NCBI GenBank assembly: GCA_019454045.1
Contig: SKCR01007543.1
Span: forward strand, 1-64,000
Origin: Zanthoxylum bungeanum
Taxonomy: Eukaryota; Streptophyta; Magnoliopsida; Sapindales; Rutaceae
DNA: 64,000 nt
Direction of reading: 5' to 3'
Shown piece after piece: positions 54,800 to 64,000 of this stretch. A model generated the notes under the pieces. The model saw nothing but the letters and a program-made list of their open reading frames with translations. It did no database searches and was not told the origin of the DNA. A program made the position numbers and the translations under genes. How positions within the stretch are numbered: position 1 is the first letter of the stretch; each line of letters opens with the position of its first letter.

Positions 54800-56879
54800 T
54801 ATTGGAAAAAATGACCCATAGCGTCACTATTTGTACAGATCACGGTGTTGTTGTACAAATTAACTATGTGACAAGGAAATTGCACTCTCATCATTTGTGA
54901 TTAGATCACCATAAATGTATAAATGAGAGAGGTCCATATGATTAGTTCCTGGATTGAGAATGATATGAGACAGTATCAATCCCCGAAGGATTAATCATTA
55001 AATATCCCTAGCCGGAGTATTATCGAGACAGGACATCGATAATGCGGAATAGGCTAGTATTGCACTTGTGCGCGTTGTGAGGGCACAACGGCATAGTTCT
55101 CATATATATAAGTATTGGATACTTATGCAAGTGCGATAGGAGGTCGTGTGTTTCACCGATGGTACGGGAAACAGCTTCGCTCTGGATAGACCCATCGGAA
55201 TCCCATTGGTATTATGACTATGTGTCTATGGGAGGTCGAAATCAAGGTAGGTGTGTATAGTCTTAACCTGAGACTTGCATCGCTAATACTTACGATAATC
55301 GATAGACTTTGGTCTTGGTGGTACAGAGCTTTAACCGGTTCTGCGTACACCACTTCTAGGTTTATCAGGGAGTCGTAGTGTATTGGGTGTGATGTCAAGA
55401 CGGAAGTATCACTTCAGTCATATTGGAGATGATGTCACGCAGGATATGGTATTAGTGCTCTTAAGTGTTGCGCAACCATCGGGATATTATGACTAGGTCA
55501 TGCATATCCGATTATAGAGACTAGTTACCAGACATCCGACATGTGCTTCGGACGGGACAGACACTTATCCAGCCCCAGCCCTAGCATGTGACTATCCGAT
55601 ACTGGGCTGATATACATAATACTACGGTATACTACGCTTGATACAGATCTATATATTCCTGTAAGAATATTTCTGGAGAATTGGGTAGGCATGGCGCTTT
55701 GCTAGAAGCCAACCTTGTCTTGTAAATCGGTATAAACGTAGTATGAGGTACTTACGTGTTCGGATAATCCGACAACCGTATTACTACTGCCAACATATCC
55801 GGAGATCTCATGGGTCGCTTCCTGAAGATTCACCGATGATGTATAACTCGCACTTAATTAATCTAGGATTAATTAGAAGAGAGAGAAAATTAATCTGGGA
55901 TTAATTACGGAGATATTTTATCTGGGATAAAATATTAATTAAAGAGAGAGAACGATTAATTTGGAATTAATCGATAAAATAATAATATTTGATATATTAT
56001 TAGAAATTGGATTTCGACGCGGAATTAAAATTAGATTTTAATTAGGGCGAACGAATTAATTTAGAATTAATTCGTTAGCGACATGAATAGTGATTTCGCT
56101 AGGCGTAATCATTTAATTACGACGCGACGGAAAATTCATTAATTTGGAATTAGCGAACCCGAGCCCGGGATTATTTTCGAGCGCATTCGCATTTCGAATT
56201 CGAGTGCGGCACGCAAGTCAAATCGTGCGTCAAATCGCTAGTCACATCAAGCGACAAATCAAATGTCACTTTGAGTGATATGACATATTGTCACTTGATT
56301 TGAGTGATTGATGTAGAAGTTGAAAAAGCAACATTTTCTTTTTTACTTTTTGACTTTTGAATTAAAGTAATATATATGTTTTATTTAATTTACTTGGTAA
56401 ATATAATAAACATAATATTAAAGCTTTATCTTCTCTCTCTCACATGCAGACATACGGTCTTCTTCTTTTCCCTCTCTTTTCTTCTCCCTCTCATTCACGG
56501 CTTCACTGCCGATTTCTTCTCCAAATAAATTTCTGGTTTGACCGAAATTTTGAGAAGCAAATGAAGAAGAGTAGTGCTAGCACACACATGGGTTATATTA
56601 TGGTGATAGGAAACGAATTTGTGAGCTTGGAAAGCTTGAAGCTTTGAGCTTCCATGGAGTCTTTCATGGCCGATTATTGGAGCCTCAAAACAGCCCCCCC
56701 AACCGAGCAGTCCACTGCATGAGGAAGCTATTGCCGAGCTTGGAGGGAGGCAAAAACGCAACTTGTTCTTCATTTCATCAAAACCCGTTCAATGTGAGTT
56801 TATTCCGCACCTCCTTTGATGTGTATTCACTCGTTTTTATGCATGATTTATGATCTTGGGACTTGATTGAAACTCAACA
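54800..56879 (+). mobile_element. sol-b: solo Copia LTR (2080 bp)
   Basis: It runs from TATTGGAAAAAATGACCC (a decayed TGTTGG start) to ACTCAACA. It is flanked by perfect TTTCC duplications (54795-54799 and 56880-56884). It contains the micro-hairpin array (about 55855-56150). It is a same-family insertion within a family LTR, with no internal region. Confidence 0.92.
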
Positions 56880-57015
56880 TTTCCAGCCCTAGGCCTTGCA
56901 CGTGACATCCGATACTGGATCGAAATACGCAATACTACGTATACTACGTCTGATATAGATCATATATTCCAGTAAGAATATTTCTGGAGAATTGGGTAGG
57001 CATGGCGCTTTGCTT
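56880..57015 (+). repeat. Co-3 5' LTR, second part and deletion junction
   Basis: It continues the LTR to GGCATGGCGCTTTGCT, where the family proceeds AGAAGCCAACC. Here TCTTTGATCTAGGCTTGGCC from the leader follows instead. About 1.1 kb of LTR including the hairpin array, plus the primer site, are missing. Confidence 0.85.
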
Positions 57016-58880
57016 CTTTGATCTAGGCTTGGCCGAGAGTTCTATTGCCCTAAATGTCATGGTATTTTTTGTTTCTTTGATCACTGGATGACTTGAAACA
57101 ATTGGGTAATGTTGATTGTAGTTTTAATTGGATTGAAAACAAATCGGACATGAAAATCCCCAAAATGCTGAGACAAGTATAGCATGGAAAATGAGTTGAT
57201 TTTTGATTAAAATGTGTTGGACATGTTTTGATGATAATGAGCATAATTAATCGTACAAATTTTTGTTTTGGAAATGTTAATTTGGGTAATTAATTATGGC
57301 TTTACACTTAGGTTAATTAAGTTATGAAATTTGGAATTTTGTAATTTAATTAATTGGGCCTGTTTTGGAAATTTGGCTTGAAAAGTTGTAATTGGGCTTA
57401 ATGGGCTTGGTTGTACCAAGATTGGTTTAGGTTAAATTGGTTGGATCCAATTGGGCCCAAAACCATTTCCATAAAGTCCAATTATTACTTAATGGAACTT
57501 TAATAATAATGGGCCTAATGGGCCTAAATTGGTTTCTTGGCAAATAAGGGTGATTCCTTAAATGGGCTTTGGTATTTGGGTTTGACCCATATTGACCAAA
57601 AGTCCATGCCTTAGAAATTAATTAAAAGCATATTGGACTTTAATTAAATTAACATTGGATGTTAATCGGGCTTTGAGACCCGTAACGATTAGATTTAGAA
57701 TCTAAGTCGTAAAGGTAAGTTAAAAAGTGTAATATTTAATTTGGAATTAAATAATGAATTAGTATTAAATGCAAATTAAATTGGATTTAATGTTGTAGTT
57801 TAATTTAATTCAAGAATTCGTACTTTGAGTACTTATTCGCAAAACGAGTTTGACTCGCGCAAAATCAAATCGTTGTTTGAACATTGGATGGTCATTAATA
57901 TTCAGATTAATTAATTGGATTAGATTGATTGATAACATGCTTGTGTGAATACATGGTTGTGATGTATGAATAATGTATATCGGATGGATATTAGATGGGT
58001 GGGGCAATTTTGGAAATTGTTGTAATAAATTTAGAATTTATTAAATTGGACCTGCGTGTCAAGCCTATTACCTCTTTGACTCTGTGTATTTCTCTTCTCA
58101 CCTATTCCCCTCAATGTAAATGAGGTTTCTTTAGAAGTGTTATGTAATCGGGTAGAAGTAATACTTGTGCTAGCGGGAGAGATTTGTTCTAGGAACAATG
58201 TTAAATATCCATATGCATATCATTATTATTTTATTACTTACGCGCCTTATTATGTGTTTAGAATGCATGCTTATGGGTGTATGATGATGAGACCTTAACA
58301 AAGATATTAATTGGTTGCCAATTGCACGCGAAAAAAACCTCAAATCATATTAAGCGTTTTTCCTTCCATTGAGTGATTCTTACTCAAGATCCAAGACTGG
58401 CACTGGTTTGTTGGCCAAAGTCAAGACCTTTGTCCGTCGAGGATGTGTTTGAATCATAAAGGCTTTGTTCCATACTGGTGTCTTGTCCAAGTTGTGATTT
58501 GTTGGCCAAAGTCAAGATCACTTCTTGTCCATCGCATTGATTACGAAGCTTTCCAAGGTCAATGGGTTCCGCTTAACTGGGATCACTAAGTTTGTTTTGC
58601 CAAAGCCAAGGCTTAGTTGATTCAGAAGAAAAAGGTTAGGCAATATATTGGATATATTGGCATATATAAGATATATGTTTCGACTTGGATGTCCACCTAC
58701 TGGATCTAGGAATTGGATGGGATCCAATTGATCTTAGAGATCTACCTAGTTAATTAGCATACAATTTTTGGCCAAAGTCAAGATTGTGTGTTATTTAACG
58801 GGATCCTAGCCCACTAGGAAACAAGGTTTCCCGAGTACTCAACAGAGGGTTAGAGGCTCGCCGAAAAAAGTGGGAGGCAA
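57016..58880 (+). other. Co-3 leader
   Basis: This is the sense version of the leader in Co-m. TGG/TAG-loop hairpins lie at 57685-57710, 57733-57753, 57775-57791 and 58024-58042. ATTGGGCC/GGGCCTAA repeats lie at 57350-57560. TTGGCCAAAGTCAAGA appears at 58411-58426, 58502-58517 and 58769-58784. No ORF is supported. Confidence 0.7.
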
Positions 58881-59840
58881 GTATTAAATTTTCAATATTC
58901 GTTTAGTTACTTGCCATACGCGCTCATTCAAATTTTCGTCGTTAAATTAATATATTAGTTGGACTAATATTAATTATTGTTTAATTAAAACAGTTGTTGT
59001 ATTCAAACTATTTCAATTAATAATTGATTTTATAATTGGATTATAGTAATCAATATAATTGAATTTAATCAATTAAATTATAGTTGATTATATAGTTGGA
59101 CTATAGTAATCATTGTAATAAATAGTACCTAAAATCGTTGATTGGATAGTTGGACTATTAGAATCAAGATAATTGAAAGATTAGTGTTTAAAACATAATC
59201 CTGGGTGAAAATGTATTTAAACGACTTTAATTTTTAAATTGGGAATAAAATTCAGGATAGTCCTGAAAACTAAGAAGTTACTTTATTTGATAAAATAACA
59301 TCTTAGGCCTAAGCCCGGATTTAGTAAGTAATAGAACATGATATTTGGAATATTCATGTGATGATAACTTTAGTGCTTAATCCAATAAGCTTGCCAAATA
59401 GACTCCTTAATTTCTTAATCAGTACTAAGGATTGGATCCTTATAGTATGATAATGGAATTGAAGGATCTTCATAGATCTATCATTAGATCTTAGAAGTAC
59501 TAAACTTGCAATAGAAAACTCTTGGAGAGTTAATGGCTATTCTCAAGGAGACAAAGCCAAAGTTTGCTATAGGGCAAGAAGCGCAAGACGCATCTTACTT
59601 CGACATCCCAGAAGGCCAAGGCTTGGCCGAAAGGCTTCTGGAGTGTGGAAAACGGCAAAGGCAAAGTCATTATAATCTTCTGGGAAGACAAAGGACATAT
59701 CCGAAGATGTCTGCCTAAACTGTGGCAAACGGGGTCACTGAAGCGTGATTGTCGTATGGAAAAGGCAGACATGAAGGAATTGAAGAACGGGCAAGGCTCT
59801 TACTTCAAATATGTTTGTCATAAATATGTTCGCTACTAGT
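58881..59840 (+). pseudogene. Co-3 gag remnant
   Basis: After an AT-rich part with four TGG-loop hairpins (58952-59158), gag C-terminal sequence appears at 59520-59830. The zinc knuckle at 59712-59752 reads CLNCGKRGH, then a one-base loss, then KRDC. A Lys-rich tail (MKELKNGQGSYF) follows. The N-terminal gag is not recognisable. Confidence 0.75.
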
Positions 59841-61200
59841 ATTAAAATTGGATTTTAGATACTAAATGTGGTACATAAATATTTGCTGATGTGCAGAATC
59901 TGCTGAGAGTAGGATACTGACTTCAGATGAGATTAATCTATGAATAGGAAATGGGACGGAAGTCACTGTTTTAACCATAGATACCTAAGTAAAGAACTAC
60001 CCTTCGGGTGTGTACCTAAATTTGGAAACTGTTATAATGTAACTAGTTTGACTAGAAACATTATCTCTATATCAGGGTTTAACCCATTGGGGTATACCTT
60101 TATATTCTAGAACACTAAAGTGGTTTCATTTTATAAGATGATATTGAGATAAACACATTAGATGTGAATAACAGTATTTATATTTTGAATATAAATAAAT
60201 CTCAAACATATAACACGACAAACAGATAGCTCAAACTGATTTAATCAGTTGAACTTAATTGTGGCATTGTTGTCTGGGACACAATTAAACAAGACTCGTA
60301 TATCCACACTTTCGAAGAGTGGGTACTAGGACAGATTTGATTCTATTCAAATAAAATTCTACGAATCTAGTTTATTAGGCAAAGTGCCTAAAATACTTTT
60401 CACTTGGTAAAAGTGCAAGTGCCACCGATCTGTTAGCCCTCGTTCATAGTGACGTAAGTAGGCCCATGTCTAGCTAGGCTAGATGTGGATATGAATATTT
60501 CGTGACCTTTGCGGATATGGCATCGCGTTATGGTTATGTGTTTCTTTTGAAACATAAATCAGAAACTTTTAGAGTTTCGACACGAAGTAGACAAACAGAT
60601 CAGCTAAAGTATTAAACATCATGATTGGACCGTGATGAAAATACTTAAGCAATAAGTTTCTCAAATACTTGAAAGAGTATAGTATTCATTCAATGAGGAC
60701 TCCTCCCGGAACACGTAAGTTTGACGGTGTGTCCATACAGAGAAATCGAATTTTGTTGGATATGATAAGGTTAATCATGAGTCGCTCTGAGCTACCATTT
60801 CCTTCAACGGATACGCATTAAATAGTGCAAAACTTATTTTGAATAAGGTTCCATAAAAATCTATTTGACAGACTTCATATTAGATATGAACAGGAAAGAA
60901 ATCGGTTTTCTCATTCCTGAAGATTTGGGAATGCTAGGCATATGTTTGGATGATACCAAACAAGAACCCAAATCGGATAAGTGCCTAAGTTGTGGGTTAT
61001 CCTAGGGAACCAAAGTATAGTACTTATACAACTCACTAGAGAACAATGTAATTGTTGCTCGCCATGCGATTTTCCTAAGAGGAATACCTATATGCAGTGG
61101 TAAGTGGGAGGAAGTAAAACTCGATGAAAATCAGAGTAATACTATTCCAGGCACCGATTCCTTAATGGAACATAAATAGATCATCAGGGATGAAACTATA
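59841..61200 (+). pseudogene. Co-3 protease and integrase remnants
   Basis: The protease site is at about 59848-59890: WILDTKCGT, with Lys in place of the Gly of DTG and a stop after it. Integrase: HSDVSRPM at about 60448, VTFADMASRYGYVFLLKHKS (60508-60565), then stops. The Glu motif is at 60720-60760, where GVSERRN has become GVSIQRN, so the catalytic Glu is lost. The rest is broken by stops. Confidence 0.82.
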
Positions 61201-62680
61201 CTAATAATCTGGAATACACAAGAACCGATAAGTCGGAGAGGTCAGAAAACAACCTGGGAGGTATGGATTTCTGATCTCACCTCATAAAGATGTCAATCTT
61301 ATTGAGGAAGACCAAATGACTACGTATGAGGAAGTCATACAAGGTATCGACTCCCTATTATGGGAAAGTGCCATAATATCTGAAATGGATTCCATGTATA
61401 CCAAATACGTTTGGATAATAGTTGTTGTACCGCAAGGCATTGTGCCTATTGGTACTATATAAGTCTTCAAGGAAGACATACATGGAAGGTAACATACCAA
61501 CGTACTAAGCTAGGCTTGTAGCGAAAAGGTATCGTTATCAACATTGTGTAGATTACGACGAAACCTTTTACCGGTTGCCACGGTAAATCCATTTGGATAA
61601 TGCTTGCTGATGCTGCATGTTTCATTTATGAAATATGGCAGCTGAATGCCAAAACCGCTTTCCTTAACTGAAACCTTTTGGAGGATGTTTATTACATCCT
61701 GACGGTTTTGTCGTACCAAAACGAGGCAACAAGGTTTGCAAGTTATTCGCTCCATGGATGGATTGAAGCAATCATTGCGTTCTTGGAATTATTGTTTTGA
61801 TTTAATCATAATGGTGTATGATTTATTCAAACGAAAATGATTCTTGTGTATATAAGGAGGTTAGTGGGAGCGCACTAACAGTGAATGTCTGTATAATAAT
61901 GAATATCATTTCTTGGAAATGATATTCCCATAATACAATCGTGAAAGCTTGGCTTTCGTAAAATTTCTCCGTAGATAATTCTTGGGAGAGACAACCTTTT
62001 TTCTAGGAATAAAGATTCTACTGGATATATTCTAAAGGTGTAGTACTCTCGAGAACTCGTACATTGAAATAAATGTACGCGACCTGGTGTCTCATATGCT
62101 TTGAGCATATGGAGTCACAATCGGGCAATCCAAGTGATAGTCACTGGATTGATGTTAAGAACATCCTTTAGTATCTTAGAGGAACTAAGGATGTGTCTTA
62201 TACTATGGAGAAGGGAACTTGAAGTGACTGGATTCACGTGTGCAAGTTTCCTAACCGATATAAACGACTATAAGTCGTAACAAAGGTACTATAAAGATTG
62301 AATAACGGAACAGTGAGCTGGAAATCTTCCAAGCAAGATACTGTTATCGAACTAAACAACAAAAGTGGATTATTACTGCAGCTGAGGCAGCAATAGAAGC
62401 CTTCGGATTGATAATAATCTAATTAGATTAGATATAGTTTGTTTAGCAGCTGAGCTAGGCTACATCATAGGCTAAAGAATTAATGGTCTCATCAACGATC
62501 CAGATAAATACTTCAAATATTCATCTGATTCGTTCGGATCATACATCGTGGCGATGTGATGATCGAATAAATTGCATCAGATGGATAGTCATGCAAATCC
62601 GCTGACGAAAGCCTTTCCTCAGCAGAGTTTGAGCGAACCGTACATAGTTGGGTGTAGGACACTTGAGTGATTGGCTAGTG
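61201..62680 (+). pseudogene. Co-3 RT and RNase H remnants
   Basis: RT starts at about 61260 (ATGACTACGTATGAGGAAG; AEMDSMYTN-like block at 61380). Frame breaks are frequent. The catalytic box at about 61887-61900 reads YNNE in the matching frame. RNase H blocks lie at 62365-62405 (AAEAAIEA) and 62560-62625 (NPLTK). It ends at the polypurine tract 62680-62692. Confidence 0.82.
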
Positions 62681-62693
62681 CCAAGTGGGAGAT

Positions 62694-64000
62694 TGTTGGA
62701 CAGTTATGTCCCATAGCATCACTATTTTACAGATCATGGTGTTGTTGTACAAATTAACTATGTGACAAAGGAAATTGCTCTTTTATCATTTGTGATTAGA
62801 TACCAAGATATATAAATGATGAAGGTCCATATGATTAGTTCCGGATTGATAGATATGAGACAATATCAATCCATGAAGGTTTAATCATTAAATATCCCAA
62901 GTTGTAGATTATCGAGATTCGACATCGATAATATGGAATAGACTAGTATTGCACTTGTGCGCGTTATGGGAGCATAACGGCATAGTTCTCATATATTTGG
63001 GTATAGGATACTCATGCAAGTGTAATAGGAGGTTGTGTTTATCGATTGTACGAGAACAACTTTGCTCTAGATAGACCCCTCGGAATTCCATTGGTAGTAT
63101 GACTATGTGTCTATGGAAGTCCGAATCAGGGTAGGTGAATTTGGTCTTAACCTGAGACTTGCACCGCTAATACTTGCGACAATCAATGTACTTTGGTTTT
63201 GGTCATCCAGGGCTATAACAGGTTCTGTGTACGCCTCTTCTGGGTATATTGAGAATCGTAGTGTATTGGGTGTGATGTCGAGATGGAAGTATCACTCCAG
63301 TCATAGTGGAGATGCTGATCACGTAGGATACGGAATTGGTTCTCTGGTGTACTGCAGTCATCGGGATATAATGACTAGGTCATGTTTATCTGATTATAGA
63401 GACTAGTTACCAGAGATCCGATATGTGCTTCGTACGGGGCAGACACATTTCCAGCCCCAGGCCTTGCACGTGACATCCGATACTGGATCGAAATACGCAA
63501 TACTACGTATACTACGCCTGATATAGATCACATATTCCAGTAAGAATATTTCTGGAGAATTGGGTAGGCATGGCGCTTTGCTAGAAGCCAACCTTGTCTT
63601 GTAAATCGTTAAAAACGTATTACTTGGTACTTACGTGTTCGGATAGTCCGACGATCGGGTTTACTGCCAACATATCCGGGGATCTCATGGGTCGCTTCCC
63701 GAAGATTCACCGATGACGTATGACTCGCACTTTATTAATCTGGGATTAATTAGATGAGAGAGAAAATTAATCTGGGATTAATTACGGAGATATTTTATTT
63801 GGGATAAAATATTATTTAAAGAGAGAGAACGATTAATTTGGAATTAATCGATAAAATAATATATTCGATATATTATACGAAATTGGATTTCGACGCGGAA
63901 TTAAAATTAGATTTTAATTCGGGCGAACAAGTTAATTTATAATTAATTCGTTAGCGACGTGAATAGTAATTTGCTAGGCAAAGTTATTTACTTAAATAGA
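62694..64000 (+). repeat. Co-3 3' LTR, cut by window end
   Basis: It starts TGTTGGACAGTTATGTCCC and follows the family LTR to about base 1307, including most of the micro-hairpin array (63733-63980). The ORF frames at 63107-63406 and 63403-63591 (minus) recur in other LTR copies and are not supported as genes. Confidence 0.9.

Larger units (their letters stand above)
54038..64000 (+). mobile_element. Co-3: Copia element, runs off the window
   Basis: The 5' LTR starts at 54038 (TGTTGGACAATATGACCC) and is interrupted by sol-b. It is truncated at 57015, where it joins leader sequence. Gag-pol remnants run to 62680, and the 3' LTR starts at 62694 and is cut by the window end. It lies inside the Co-2 3' LTR. 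The primer binding site is absent because of the 5' LTR deletion. Confidence 0.9.

Overview
This is plant nuclear DNA: an intergenic block built almost entirely of nested LTR retrotransposons. Evidence is Copia elements with a tRNA-iMet-type primer site, Athila-lineage Gypsy elements with the tRNA-Asp-type site, a Tat/Ogre-type non-autonomous element and a very long solo LTR. I cannot narrow the flowering-plant clade. No intact host gene, tRNA, rRNA or CRISPR is supported. The only possible non-transposon stretch is 18080-18981. Names used here: Co = Copia family, Ath = Athila-lineage Gypsy, Tat-1, Gy-old, sol = solo LTR.

Layout. 1-43 is the end of a reverse Copia LTR. 44-3532 is the 3' half of Co-1 with its 3' LTR, which interrupts an older Copia LTR (Co-0, 3533-4493). 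Co-0 sits in the gag of an old reverse Gypsy (Gy-old), whose gag is cut again by Tat-1 (4536-16846, GGTGG target duplication on both sides). Tat-1's 5' LTR holds a 3.8-kb solo LTR (4614-8395). Gy-old's gag start and LTR resume at 16847-18079. After an unclassified 0.9 kb comes Ath-1 (+, from 18982), with solo Copia LTR sol-a (18991-20976) inserted nine bases into its 5' LTR. Ath-1 is cut at 27279 by Co-2. Co-2 holds the complete reverse element Ath-2 (30018-42088, GAAAG duplication) and the complete reverse Copia Co-m (43105-53118, ATAAT duplication). Its own 3' LTR is cut at 54038 by Co-3, which runs off the window and contains solo LTR sol-b (54800-56879, TTTCC duplication).

Most interesting content. 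Both Athila elements carry, between integrase and 3' LTR where many Athila relatives have an env-like frame, two extra frames in the same order. The first is an unrecognised cysteine-containing ORF (aORF1). The second is an intronless LONELY GUY (LOG)-type cytokinin riboside 5'-monophosphate phosphoribohydrolase with the PGGxGTxxE signature. Both copies are now broken, but they diverged separately, so the cargo was part of the ancestral element. A matching splice-acceptor-like site and TATA box precede the LOG frame in both. Separately, the Copia family carries long series of tiny perfect hairpins, each with a TGG/TAG-type loop in the sense strand, in its LTR, leader and gag-proximal region.

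All pol genes seen are defective. Several young insertions (near-identical LTRs) already lack essential motifs, which suggests movement in trans. Many single-base indels could also be residual assembly errors, so dating and pseudogene calls carry that caveat.
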